Positions 1 to 7,900 of a stretch of 64,000 bases of DNA are shown piece after piece; positions within the stretch are counted from its first letter, which is position 1; each line of letters opens with the position of its first letter. The notes below the pieces were generated by a model. The model did not search any database and was not told the origin of the DNA. It saw only the letters and a list, made by a program, of their open reading frames with translations. Source of the stretch: Kosakonia oryziphila. Its GTDB lineage: Bacteria > Pseudomonadota > Gammaproteobacteria > Enterobacterales > Enterobacteriaceae. The DNA lies in assembly GCF_900094795.1 (NCBI RefSeq), contig NZ_FMBC01000004.1:62001-126000 (forward strand), read 5' to 3'. A program made the translations under genes and the position numbers.

Positions 1-77
1 CCAATTTTAAACATCTGCGTTAACACTCATTAACAATGCACTACTATTGCCGGGTTCAGTCACTGCGGGAGCCTGCA

Positions 78-1259
78 ATGAAAGATGTTGTGATTGTGGC
101 GGCGGTGCGTACGCCGATCGGCTGTTTTCAGGGAGCGTTGTCGCGCCATTCTGCCGTGGAACTGGGTAGCCTGGTTGTGCAGGCGCTAGTGGAACGCAGC
201 GGCGTACAGCCACAGGATATTGATGAAGTGATTTTAGGCCAGGTGCTGACCGCAGGAGCCGGACAAAACCCTGCCCGCCAGTCGGCCATCAAAGGCGGCC
301 TGCCGAACACCGTTTCTGCTATTACCATTAACGACGTGTGCGGTTCCGGGCTGAAGGCGCTGCATCTGGCATCACAAGCGATTCAGTGTGGCGAGGCAGA
401 TGTGGTAATCGCAGGCGGCCAGGAAAATATGAGCCGCGCGCCGCATGTTCTGACCGACAGCCGCACCGGAGCGCGGCTGGGTAACAGCCAGTTGATTGAT
501 AGCCTGGTGCATGACGGCTTGTGGGATGCGTTCAACGATTATCATATGGGTGTTACCGCCGAGAACCTGGCGCGTGAATATGGCATCAGCCGCGAGCGGC
601 AGGATGAGTGGGCGTTAAGCTCGCAGCATAAAGCACGTGCGGCGATTGATACCGGCCGTTTTCGTGACGAAATTGTTCCAGTGGAGACGCAGAGCGCGGA
701 CGGTAAGCCGCTGCTGGTGGAGACCGATGAGCAGCCGCGCATCGATCCCACTGCGGAAGCGCTGGTGAAGCTGACGCCAGCTTTTGAACAGACAGGTTCG
801 GTCACCGCCGGAAATGCGTCGCCGCTGAACGATGGCGCAGCTGCCGTGCTGATGATGAGCGAAGGCAAAGCGGCCGAGTTGAATTTACCGGTGCTGGCGC
901 ATATTCGCGCCTTTGCCAGTGTTGGCGTCGATCCGGCGCTGATGGGGATCGCGCCGGTTTATGCCATGCGTCGTTGTCTGGAGCGCGCAGGCTGGCAGCT
1001 CGATGATGTCGATCTGATCGAAGCCAATGAAGCTTATGCCGCACAGGCGCTGTCTGTGGGGAAGATCCTCGAATGGGATGAGAAGCGTGTTAACGTCAAT
1101 GGCGGCGCTATTGCGCTGGGCCACCCGATTGGCGCTTCCGGTTGCCGGATCCTGGTTTCGTTGGTGCATGAGATGCAAAAGCGCAATGTCCGTAAAGGGC
1201 TGGCGACACTATGTATCGGTGGCGGTCAGGGCGTGGCGTTAGCCGTTGAACGCGATTAA
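78..1259 (+). CDS. yqeF: Acetyl-CoA C-acetyltransferase YqeF (thiolase)
   Basis: Thiolase of 393 residues that condenses or cleaves acetyl-CoA/acetoacetyl-CoA in the cytoplasm. All thiolase catalytic elements are present: the acyl-accepting Cys88 in NDVCGSG, His349 in GGAIALGHPIG, and Cys379 in LCIGGGQG. The frame is open from an earlier ATG at 36, but family alignment (MKDVVIVAAVRTPIG) and a GGAG at about 67-70 favour the ATG at 78. It is followed by a strong terminator, so it is probably monocistronic. Its physiological role is not well established even in E. coli, where it lies next to kduI. Here kdgM and ogl have been inserted between the two. Identity is secure at the family level; the exact physiological substrate is inferred. 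Confidence 0.95.
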   Translation: MKDVVIVAAVRTPIGCFQGALSRHSAVELGSLVVQALVERSGVQPQDIDEVILGQVLTAGAGQNPARQSAIKGGLPNTVSAITINDVCGSGLKALHLASQAIQCGEADVVIAGGQENMSRAPHVLTDSRTGARLGNSQLIDSLVHDGLWDAFNDYHMGVTAENLAREYGISRERQDEWALSSQHKARAAIDTGRFRDEIVPVETQSADGKPLLVETDEQPRIDPTAEALVKLTPAFEQTGSVTAGNASPLNDGAAAVLMMSEGKAAELNLPVLAHIRAFASVGVDPALMGIAPVYAMRRCLERAGWQLDDVDLIEANEAYAAQALSVGKILEWDEKRVNVNGGAIALGHPIGASGCRILVSLVHEMQKRNVRKGLATLCIGGGQGVALAVERD

Positions 1260-1287
1260 TCTCTGCCTTATTGCTAATAAAGATTGC

Positions 1288-1319
1288 TAATAAAGCCTTC
1301 CTCCAGGAGGGCTTTATTA
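1288..1319 (+). terminator. Rho-independent terminator after yqeF
   Basis: AATAAAGCC at 1289-1297 pairs with GGCTTTATT at 1310-1318 around a TTCCTCCAGGAG-type inner stem. The A-rich left and T-rich right arms make it potentially bidirectional. Confidence 0.8.
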
Positions 1320-1748
1320 TTTGTGATATCAGATGCAGGTGTTGTTTCAATTAAAATAAAACCTCTCTTTCTCATGCTACTAACGCGCTCGATTTTAATT
1401 AAAGCACTTTTCTAAATCTTCCCGACTATATTGTTCCCCGTGTTACAGTTTGAAACTATCAAAATAAGCATGCTCATTATTAGTTTGTTTTGGTTGTAGC
1501 CATATGTTCTGCATTGTTTTTTCAATTCGCATTGAACTGTGTGTGATAACCGTTAATAGAATAATGATGTGATCTCGCCCCTGTTTATTACTGTTTTTAA
1601 GGAAAATTTATTGATATTCATCACGCCGTTATACATAGGCATTTCGCAGGAAAATATTTACGATCGCGATCACTAAAATAAAGTTCCCATAAAAATAAAA
1701 TGCAATTCCATAAAAATGGAACACAATTTTAATTTATTGAGGTAACTC
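1320..1748 (+). promoter_or_regulatory. Long AT-rich upstream region of kdgM with CRP-like site
   Basis: About 430 bases without a credible ORF. A CRP-like site lies at 1659-1674 (TACGA-N6-TCACT, 7 of 10 consensus positions). An inverted repeat TTCCAT-N4-ATGGAA lies at 1706-1721, and an overlapping weak KdgR-like match (TGGAAC first half only) at 1717-1731. This is the expected place for CRP/KdgR control of an oligogalacturonate porin, but the KdgR match here is much poorer than at the other promoters of the locus. A GAGGT Shine-Dalgarno stands at about 1738-1742. Confidence 0.5.
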
Positions 1749-2429
1749 ATGTTTAAAAAATCTCTGGCTCTTGCTTCACTCCTTGGTGCATCCTTCGCTT
1801 CACAAGCAGTCACTGTAGATTTACGTCATGAATACATCGATAGCGGTTCAAACGCCGATCGCGTGGCCGTTTCTCACCGCTTTGAAAATGGTGTAGGTTT
1901 TGGTGTTGAAGCAAAATGGAAATCGGGCGGCGACGATGCGGATAAACCGTTAACGGAAATCGTCGGTAACGGTCACGAAGAATCCATTAACTGGCGCTGG
2001 GCAGCGACCAAGAATATTGCGTTAACGCCAGGTTTTAATATCGAAAGTAAAGATACCAACTCTATCTATAAACCCTATATTCACGCGCAGTACAGCTTCG
2101 ATAATGGCGTTTATATTGCTGGCCGCTACCGCTATGAATACACACGCAACCCGGATTCCAGTACCGTTGATAACAAGGTCAATAAATTCGATGCATGGAT
2201 CGGTTGGGCAATGGGCGATTATCGTGTTGAACTGAACTATGTTTACGCTAAGAGCACCGAAGATGTTATTCGCGAGAACAATAAAACCTATTCCAACGAA
2301 TACAACGCCAAAGTGGCCTATAAACTGGATAAAAACTGGTCTCCGTATGTAGAAGTCGGCAACGTCGGCGTGAAAACCACTGACGAACGCCAGACCCGTT
2401 TCCGCGTTGGTGTCGCGTACTCTTTCTGA
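1749..2429 (+). CDS. kdgM: Oligogalacturonate-specific porin KdgM
   Basis: Outer-membrane monomeric porin of 226 residues, KdgM family, for passage of oligogalacturonides into the periplasm. A Sec signal peptide is visible at residues 1-20 (cleavage after ASQA). The mature part alternates aromatic/hydrophobic and polar residues as a small beta barrel should, and it ends in Phe (VGVAYSF), the outer-membrane insertion signature. It stands upstream of ogl on the other strand and close to kduI, kduD and togMNAB, which supports uptake of pectin fragments. It has its own long promoter region and terminator. E. coli paralogues NanC and OmpL use other acidic sugars, so the pectin assignment rests partly on context. 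Confidence 0.9.
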   Translation: MFKKSLALASLLGASFASQAVTVDLRHEYIDSGSNADRVAVSHRFENGVGFGVEAKWKSGGDDADKPLTEIVGNGHEESINWRWAATKNIALTPGFNIESKDTNSIYKPYIHAQYSFDNGVYIAGRYRYEYTRNPDSSTVDNKVNKFDAWIGWAMGDYRVELNYVYAKSTEDVIRENNKTYSNEYNAKVAYKLDKNWSPYVEVGNVGVKTTDERQTRFRVGVAYSF

Positions 2430-2451
2430 TTGTCTGCATTACCCTCAATAG

Positions 2452-2482
2452 ATTCCCCGGAGTAGTTGGCCGGGGATTTTTA
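2452..2482 (+). terminator. Terminator after kdgM
   Basis: TCCCCGG at 2454-2460 pairs with CCGGGGA at 2470-2476, followed by TTTTTA. Confidence 0.8.
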
Positions 2483-2528
2483 TGCCCGTCATATGTCCGT
2501 CATACTTCACGCTGCAGGTGCGTTGCAT
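2481..2528. repeat. Truncated ERIC end
   Basis: TATGCCCGTCATA followed by CATACTTCACGCTGCAGGTG matches the terminal arm of the complete ERIC element at 2592-2718 read in reverse complement, with a short internal duplication (TCCGTCATA). The rest of the copy is missing and a REP unit abuts it. Confidence 0.65.
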
Positions 2529-2558
2529 GCCGGATGGCGCGAACGCGTATCCGGCCTA
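2529..2558. repeat. REP (palindromic) unit
   Basis: GCCGGAT at 2529-2535 and ATCCGGC at 2549-2555 form the classical REP stem with GGCGCGAACGCGT between. It is wedged between the ERIC remnant and the complete ERIC. Confidence 0.8.
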
Positions 2559-2591
2559 CAACAAGACGGTCTTTTTATGTTCTCGTGAATG

Positions 2592-2718
2592 TATGCCCTA
2601 AATAATTCGCGTTGCAGGAAGGCGGCGACGCAGCGAATCCCCAGGAGCTTACTGAAGTAAGTGACTGGGGTTCGCGAGGAAAGCCAACGCATCTGCAACG
2701 CGAAGTATGACGGGCATA
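2592..2718. repeat. ERIC element (complete, 127 bp)
   Basis: The terminal arms TATGCCC (2592-2598) and GGGCATA (2712-2718) bound a long imperfect palindrome. Its core contains the two sequences classically used to define ERIC/IRU elements: GAATCCCCAGGAGCTTAC and AAGTAAGTGACTGGGGT. The length is that of the canonical element. It lies in the convergent kdgM-ogl gap and carries no gene. Confidence 0.92.
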
Positions 2719-2732
2719 GGGCATAGGGAGGC

Positions 2733-2755
2733 AAAAAAAGCCCTCCAAAGAGGGC
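2733..2755 (-). terminator. Terminator after ogl
   Basis: On the minus strand GCCCTC-loop-GAGGGC is followed by a run of seven T (the A run at 2733-2739 of the plus strand). Confidence 0.85.
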
Positions 2756-2786
2756 AAGGCCAGTGACGAAAACACTTACTCAAAAT

Positions 2787-3962
2787 TTATGCTTGCAACA
2801 AGGTGCGTTGCCCGGGAAGTTTCGCGATATAGAGCGCCGGTTTGCCGTCTTTATCTGAACTAAACAGAATCGCACCGTCGTCCGGTGTGAACGATGGATG
2901 TGGATGGGTCACCTGGCGGCTGTTGGCAAAAGTCGCCCATGAGGTGTCGTGGCGCGCCACGCGGAAATAGCTTTTTTGCGCCACGTCGAAAACATACAAA
3001 TAAGGATCATTATCGATGGTGTAACCGCCGGTATCTTTCACATCCACCGGCGTGCCGGAACCATCGCCAACCAGTAGTGTGCCGTCGAAATTACTCATCA
3101 GATGCGAGCAGGCAGGCATGGGCATTACAGCTTCATTCACGCCGGTATCCGGGTTGAAACGGTAAATCATGCGGCCCTGTTTTCCCTTCAGGTACGAGAC
3201 ATACATCAGCGCAGAACCGTTCGGCACCCAGAATTCGTGCGTGCAGCTTTCACCTTCAGCGTGATCTTTCACTTTGCGCACATTACTGCCGTCTTCGTTC
3301 ACCAGCCACATTCGTGCGTCCACCAGATCGTGCGGGCCTTCATGGCAGAACGCGATGGTATTGTCGTCGAACGGACGGTAAATGGGATGGCCGAGCCAGA
3401 TTTTCTCTTCATGGATCATGCTGCTTGCGCCACTTTCCAGATCGACACGCAGCAGGCGGCAGTGTGGCCCTTTGTGGAAGAAATCATGGAACAGTTTCCA
3501 GTCATTCAGCGGGGTCCAGTCGCTGGCGGCAATCTCGATCCCCACCAGTTTGCTGCAATCGCTATTGGCAACCCAGGTGCCGTAACCGACCCACTCATCC
3601 GGCACGCGATAAACTTCACGCTCTGCCAGCGTCTGTAAATTCACTTCGCGCAGGGTACGATCGTTTTTCACATAGTAGAGCGCGCTGTCATCCGGAGAGA
3701 GAAAGCCACCGAAGGTGTTGTCGCCCGCGCCTTCCGTTAACTGAATGGCTTCGGCTTTGGCGATATCCAACAGGTAGTAGTTCCAGTGTCCGTCAAATTC
3801 ACCGGCGAATAACAGATGACTGCCATCATTAAAGAAACACTTTTGATAAAAGTAATTCCGGTGACAGGTCACTTCCGGTGGGGTTAAGCGGGTGACTTCC
3901 GCGCCGGTATCCGGATCGCGGCTGACTACATAATTGAGTTTTACCCGCATGCCTTTCGCCAT
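2787..3962 (-). CDS. ogl: Oligogalacturonate lyase (first copy)
   Basis: PL22 oligogalacturonate lyase, 391 residues, cytoplasmic. It cuts short, mainly unsaturated galacturonate oligomers into 4-deoxy-L-threo-5-hexosulose uronate and galacturonate. The seven-bladed propeller enzyme's known catalytic/metal set falls at identical numbering: Arg217 (DARMWL), His242 (THEFW), His287 (CSHLMSN), Gln350, His353 and His355 (RQVTHPHP). Upstream in-frame residues exist to 4007, but ATG 3962 has an AAGGAG Shine-Dalgarno and matches the second copy's start (MAKG). It is monocistronic, divergent from kduI, and preceded by a KdgR box and a CRP site. A paralogue closes the tog operon at 7901-9031. Confidence 0.95.
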   Translation of the reverse strand: MAKGMRVKLNYVVSRDPDTGAEVTRLTPPEVTCHRNYFYQKCFFNDGSHLLFAGEFDGHWNYYLLDIAKAEAIQLTEGAGDNTFGGFLSPDDSALYYVKNDRTLREVNLQTLAEREVYRVPDEWVGYGTWVANSDCSKLVGIEIAASDWTPLNDWKLFHDFFHKGPHCRLLRVDLESGASSMIHEEKIWLGHPIYRPFDDNTIAFCHEGPHDLVDARMWLVNEDGSNVRKVKDHAEGESCTHEFWVPNGSALMYVSYLKGKQGRMIYRFNPDTGVNEAVMPMPACSHLMSNFDGTLLVGDGSGTPVDVKDTGGYTIDNDPYLYVFDVAQKSYFRVARHDTSWATFANSRQVTHPHPSFTPDDGAILFSSDKDGKPALYIAKLPGQRTLLQA

Positions 3963-4054
3963 TATTTCACTCCTTTTTCGGGTCTGCTGGGAAAGCGTGC
4001 GTCCCAATGATGACCACTGATTCTCATAAGTTTAAAAATATAGCGTCAAATTAT

Positions 4055-4069
4055 CAAAACATCGTTTCA
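4055..4069 (-). promoter_or_regulatory. KdgR box of ogl
   Basis: Minus-strand TGAAACGATGTTTTG fits the KdgR operator (TGAAAC-N3-GTTTCA) with one strong mismatch. It lies about 93 bases before the ogl start codon. Confidence 0.75.
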
Positions 4070-4074
4070 ATATT

Positions 4075-4090
4075 TGTGATTGCTAACGCA
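4075..4090. promoter_or_regulatory. CRP-like site in the ogl-kduI divergent region
   Basis: TGTGA-N6-ACGCA keeps 8 of the 10 conserved CRP positions and lies next to the ogl KdgR box. Activation of pectin genes by CRP is established in related bacteria; use of this site is inferred. Confidence 0.5.
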
Positions 4091-4290
4091 CTTTATAAGA
4101 AAATTCCAGATATTGCGCCGGACAGGGAGAGAAGAAAAAGCCAGGAGAAGGCGAACTTTAATTTTAAACAGAAAATGTGCCGATCGGCTGCTGGAATTCA
4201 AAGTTCAGATTAACTTGTTGTTTTATATCATTAATTTTCAGATAAATGCATAAAGAAAGCCATCTATTGACGCTGTCAATGCCAAACAAT

Positions 4291-4306
4291 CGTGATCGCA
4301 CTTACA
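4291..4306. promoter_or_regulatory. CRP-like site upstream of kduI
   Basis: CGTGA-N6-TTACA keeps 8 of 10 CRP positions and is centred about 42 bases before the middle of the first kduI KdgR box. Confidence 0.5.
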
Positions 4307-4332
4307 GATTTCATAATAACTAGCAGAAAAAT

Positions 4333-4347
4333 TGAAACGTTGTTTTA
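4333..4347 (+). promoter_or_regulatory. KdgR box 1 of kduI
   Basis: TGAAACGTTGTTTTA is a near-perfect KdgR palindrome. A further palindrome, AAAACGCGTTTT, follows at 4358-4369. Confidence 0.8.
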
Positions 4348-4399
4348 TTTGCAATTGAAAACGCGTTTTAGCAGGGATAAGATGTATTCAAAGAAGAAA

Positions 4400-4414
4400 T
4401 GGAACAATGTTCCT
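4400..4414 (+). promoter_or_regulatory. KdgR box 2 of kduI
   Basis: TGGAACAATGTTCCT, a palindrome GGAACA-A-TGTTCC of the KdgR type, lies 48 bases before the GTG start, probably within or just after the promoter. Confidence 0.65.
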
Positions 4415-4461
4415 GGTTCCATTTAGCGCTGTTTCGGTCAAAATTTATGTCGGAGGTTATT

Positions 4462-5298
4462 GTGGAGGTTAGACAAAGTATCCACAGTGCGCACGCCAAA
4501 ACGCTGGACACCCAAGGCCTGCGCGATGAGTTTTTAGTTGAAAAAGTGTTCGTTGATGACGAATACACCATGGTCTATAGCCATATCGACCGCATTATTG
4601 TTGGCGGCATTAAGCCGGTACAGAAAAGCGTCTCTGTCGGCGGCGAAGTGGGCAAGCAACTCGGCGTGGCCTATTTCCTTGAGCGCCGCGAGCTAGGGGT
4701 TATTAATATTGGCGGCCCAGGTACCATTACCGTTGACGGCCAGTGTTATGAAATTGGTCATCGCGATGCACTATACGTTGGCAAGGGCGCGAAAGAAGTG
4801 GTTTTCGCCAGCGTCGATCACGCAAAACCGGCCAAGTTTTACTACAACTGCGCGCCGGCGCATATGACCTTCCCAACGAAAAAAGTGACTCCTGAGGATG
4901 TCGCGCCGGTCACCCTTGGCGATCCGCTCACCAGTAACCGTCGCACTATCAATAAATATTTCGTGCCGGATGTGCTGGAAACCTGCCAGTTAAGCATGGG
5001 GTTGACCGAGCTGGCGCCGGGCAACTTGTGGAATACCATGCCGTGCCATACCCATGAACGCCGCATGGAAGTCTATTTCTACTTCAACATGGAAAAAGAT
5101 GCCTGTGTCTTCCACATGATGGGGCAGCCACAGGAAACGCGTCACATTGTGATGCATAACGAGCAGGCGGTTATTTCTCCAGGCTGGTCCATTCACTCGG
5201 GTGTCGGTACGCGTGCGTACACCTTCATTTGGGGAATGGTGGGTGAGAACCAGGTCTTTGATGACATGGATCACGTCGCTGTGAAAGATCTGCGCTAA
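4462..5298 (+). CDS. kduI: 5-dehydro-4-deoxy-D-glucuronate isomerase KduI
   Basis: Cytoplasmic zinc cupin isomerase, 278 residues, converting 4-deoxy-L-threo-5-hexosulose uronate (DKI) into 3-deoxy-D-glycero-2,5-hexodiulosonate (DKII). The zinc ligands fall exactly where the family has them: His196, His198 and Glu203 in CHTHERRME, and His245 in SIHSGVGT. The GTG at 4462 is preferred. It has GGAGG at 4451-4455 at good spacing and gives the family length. An in-frame ATG at 4447 lacks a ribosome site and would add five residues. kduD follows after 60 bases, forming a kduI-kduD operon that ends at a terminator at 6143. Confidence 0.96.
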   Translation: MEVRQSIHSAHAKTLDTQGLRDEFLVEKVFVDDEYTMVYSHIDRIIVGGIKPVQKSVSVGGEVGKQLGVAYFLERRELGVINIGGPGTITVDGQCYEIGHRDALYVGKGAKEVVFASVDHAKPAKFYYNCAPAHMTFPTKKVTPEDVAPVTLGDPLTSNRRTINKYFVPDVLETCQLSMGLTELAPGNLWNTMPCHTHERRMEVYFYFNMEKDACVFHMMGQPQETRHIVMHNEQAVISPGWSIHSGVGTRAYTFIWGMVGENQVFDDMDHVAVKDLR

Positions 5299-5358
5299 TT
5301 GCGGGCAGCATAAAACCATGCCTGTCTCGTGCAGGCGCTGATAGATTAAGGAACTAAC

Positions 5359-6120
5359 ATGATTCTGGATGCATTTTCTCTTCAAGGTAAGGTTGCGGTG
5401 GTGAGCGGTTGTGATACCGGCCTGGGTCAGGGGATGGCGCTGGGCCTGGCAGAAGCGGGTTGCGACATCGTCGGTATCAATATTGTTGAACCAACAGAAA
5501 CCATCGAGCGCGTGACCGCACTGGGCCGTCGTTTTCTCAGCCTGACCGCTGATCTGCGTCAGATCGACGGCATTCCGGCTCTGCTGGAGCGTGCGGTTGC
5601 CGAGTTTGGCAAAATCGACATTCTGGTTAATAACGCCGGTTTGATTCGCCGCGAAGACGCGATCAACTTCAGCGAGAAAGACTGGGACGACGTCATGAAC
5701 CTGAACATTAAGAGTGTATTCTTTATGTCCCAGGCTGCGGCAAAACACTTCATCGCACAAGGCAACGGCGGCAAGATCATCAACATTGCTTCCATGCTCT
5801 CCTTCCAGGGCGGCATTCGCGTTCCATCTTACACCGCCTCAAAAAGCGGCGTGATGGGTATAACTCGTCTGCTGGCTAACGAGTGGGCGAAACACAATAT
5901 CAACGTTAACGCGATTGCACCCGGCTACATGGCGACCAATAACACGCAGCAACTGCGCGACGACGAGCAGCGCAGCGCCGAGATCCTTGAGCGTATCCCG
6001 GCTGCGCGTTGGGGTTCGCCGAGCGATCTGAAAGGGCCGGTGGTGTTCCTGGCATCGAAAGCATCTGACTACATCAACGGTTATACCGTGGCCGTTGATG
6101 GCGGTTGGCTGGCACGTTAA
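5359..6120 (+). CDS. kduD: 2-dehydro-3-deoxy-D-gluconate 5-dehydrogenase KduD
   Basis: Short-chain dehydrogenase, 253 residues, reducing DKII to 2-keto-3-deoxygluconate (KDG) with NAD(P)H in the cytoplasm. The Rossmann motif is at residues 16-25 (SGCDTGLGQG), NNAG at 91-94, and the catalytic Tyr158-x3-Lys162 in SYTASKSG. The product feeds KdgK and Eda, which are not in the window. It is cotranscribed with kduI: no promoter or terminator is seen in the 60-base spacer, and an AAGGA motif precedes the ATG. Confidence 0.96.
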   Translation: MILDAFSLQGKVAVVSGCDTGLGQGMALGLAEAGCDIVGINIVEPTETIERVTALGRRFLSLTADLRQIDGIPALLERAVAEFGKIDILVNNAGLIRREDAINFSEKDWDDVMNLNIKSVFFMSQAAAKHFIAQGNGGKIINIASMLSFQGGIRVPSYTASKSGVMGITRLLANEWAKHNINVNAIAPGYMATNNTQQLRDDEQRSAEILERIPAARWGSPSDLKGPVVFLASKASDYINGYTVAVDGGWLAR

Positions 6121-6142
6121 TTCACCTGAAGGTGCCTGATAA

Positions 6143-6168
6143 AACCTGCCTGCGGGCAGGTTTTTTTA
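6143..6168 (+). terminator. Terminator of the kduI-kduD operon
   Basis: AACCTGCC at 6143-6150 pairs with GGCAGGTT at 6155-6162, followed by a run of T. Confidence 0.9.
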
Positions 6169-6306
6169 TATCCGCATAATGTTTGTCCATATGTGTTTAA
6201 TTGAAAAATCCATATCTATTTCTACTGAAATCACACTCTCATTTATAAAGTTTAAAAAAATTATATAGTTAAAATTAGTTTAGTGCTTAAACTATATTTT
6301 CAAAAT

Positions 6307-6400
6307 TGTAAACTCCATCACAAAACATCATGCAATAGCGAATTTATCCATATCTTCGCGAATTCCTCACTGACGCTTTCTGCGATTGCTGGCTTACTTT
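6307..6400 (+). promoter_or_regulatory. araE promoter: CRP site, araI1, araI2 and -10
   Basis: A CRP site lies at 6307-6322 (TGTAA-N6-TCACA, 9 of 10). A perfect AraC I1-type half-site (TAGC-N7-TCCATA) is at 6336-6352. A second half-site starts exactly 21 bases later, at 6357-6373, and shares TCCT-N2-CTGA with araI2 of araBAD. TACTTT at 6395-6400 resembles the araBAD -10 (TACTGT), with similar spacing from I2. The arrangement is that of an arabinose-induced promoter. No araC gene lies in the window. Confidence 0.85.
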
Positions 6401-6435
6401 CATAGAACACCTTACTTTGTGCAGGCAGGGAAAAA

Positions 6436-7854
6436 ATGACTTCTATCAGTAATGACTCTGTAACACTTCCGCGCGCGTTGCGTGATACCCGGCGGATGAA
6501 CCTGTTTGTTTCTGTTTCGGCAGCGGTCGCCGGGCTGTTGTTTGGCCTTGATATCGGAGTGATCGCTGGTGCGCTGCCGTTTATTACCGATCACTTTGCG
6601 TTGAGCAGCCGCCTGCAAGAGTGGGTGGTGAGTAGCATGATGCTCGGCGCGGCGCTGGGCGCGTTGTTTAACGGTTGGCTCTCGTTCCGCCTGGGGCGTA
6701 AATACAGTCTGATGGCTGGTGCAGTGCTGTTTGTTGCCGGTTCACTCGGTTCTGCATTTGCCAGTAGTGTAGAAGTGCTGCTCCTTTCTCGCGTGCTGTT
6801 GGGCGTTGCGGTGGGGATTGCCTCTTACACTGCACCGCTCTATCTCTCGGAGATGGCAAGCGAGAACGTGCGCGGCAAGATGATCAGCATGTACCAGTTG
6901 ATGGTAACGCTGGGGATTGTGCTGGCGTTCCTCTCCGATACTGCTTTCAGCTACAGCGGCAACTGGCGGGCGATGCTCGGTGTGCTGGCGTTACCAGCGG
7001 TGCTTTTGATTATTTTGGTGATTTTCCTCCCCAACAGCCCACGCTGGCTGGCGCAAAAAGGGCGTCATATCGAAGCGGAAGAGGTGCTGCGGATGCTGCG
7101 TGATACCTCGGAAAAAGCCCGCGAGGAGATGAACGAGATCCGCGAAAGCCTGAAATTGAAACAAGGCGGTTTCCAACTCTTCAAAGCCAACCGCAATGTG
7201 CGACGCGCCGTTTTCCTCGGCATGTTGTTGCAGGCGATGCAGCAGTTTACCGGTATGAACATCATCATGTATTACGCGCCGCGCATCTTTAAAATGGCCG
7301 GTTTCACTACCACAGAGGAGCAGATGATCGCCACGCTGGTGGTCGGGTTGACCTTTATGTTCGCCACCTTTATCGCTGTGTTTACCGTAGATAAAGCGGG
7401 ACGCAAACCGGCGTTGAAAATTGGTTTCAGCGTAATGGCAATTGGCACCTTGATCCTTGGATACTGCCTGATGCAGTTTGATAACGGCACGGCGTCCAGC
7501 GGCTTGTCCTGGCTGTCGGTCGGTATGACCATGATGTGCATTGCCGGGTATGCGATGAGCGCCGCGCCGGTCGTGTGGATCTTGTGTTCGGAGATCCAGC
7601 CGCTGAAATGCCGCGATTTCGGGATAACCTGTTCAACCACCACTAACTGGGTGTCGAACATGATTATTGGCGCGACCTTCCTGACGTTGCTGGATGCGAT
7701 TGGCGCAGCAGGGACGTTCTGGCTCTATACCGCGCTGAACCTGGTGTTTGTTGGCGTCACATTCTGGCTGGTGCCGGAAACCAAAAACGTCACACTAGAG
7801 CATATCGAGCGTCGTCTGATGTCCGGCGAGAAACTGCGGGATATCGGGGTTTAG
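6436..7854 (+). CDS. araE: Arabinose:proton symporter AraE
   Basis: Sugar porter of the major facilitator superfamily, 472 residues (the E. coli AraE length), with 12 predicted inner-membrane helices. Sugar porter signatures are visible: RLGRKYS after helix 2, PNSPRWL before the central loop, QQFTGMN in helix 7 and PETKNVTLE at the C-terminal end. Gene order (kduD-araE, then ygeA and lysR/lysA further on) and the arabinose promoter just upstream support arabinose rather than galactose as substrate. In E. coli araE is directly followed by ygeA; here the tog, second ogl and kdgF genes lie between. It is monocistronic and meets the convergent ogl copy across a REP-like hairpin. Confidence 0.95.
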   Translation: MTSISNDSVTLPRALRDTRRMNLFVSVSAAVAGLLFGLDIGVIAGALPFITDHFALSSRLQEWVVSSMMLGAALGALFNGWLSFRLGRKYSLMAGAVLFVAGSLGSAFASSVEVLLLSRVLLGVAVGIASYTAPLYLSEMASENVRGKMISMYQLMVTLGIVLAFLSDTAFSYSGNWRAMLGVLALPAVLLIILVIFLPNSPRWLAQKGRHIEAEEVLRMLRDTSEKAREEMNEIRESLKLKQGGFQLFKANRNVRRAVFLGMLLQAMQQFTGMNIIMYYAPRIFKMAGFTTTEEQMIATLVVGLTFMFATFIAVFTVDKAGRKPALKIGFSVMAIGTLILGYCLMQFDNGTASSGLSWLSVGMTMMCIAGYAMSAAPVVWILCSEIQPLKCRDFGITCSTTTNWVSNMIIGATFLTLLDAIGAAGTFWLYTALNLVFVGVTFWLVPETKNVTLEHIERRLMSGEKLRDIGV

Positions 7855-7863
7855 CGGTGTGAA

Positions 7864-7895
7864 ATTGCCCGGTAAGCGCAGCGCCACCGGGCAAT
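7864..7895. repeat. REP-type palindrome between araE and the second ogl
   Basis: ATTGCCCGGT at 7864-7873 is perfectly complementary to ACCGGGCAAT at 7886-7895, around AAGCGCAGCGCC. It can serve as a bidirectional terminator for the two convergent genes. Confidence 0.75.
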
Positions 7896-7900
7896 AATGG

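Noticed and set aside
4007-4213. Small ORF of 68 codons between ogl and kduI
   Set aside because: It overlaps the KdgR and CRP sites of ogl, has no ribosome site and unlikely amino-acid composition.
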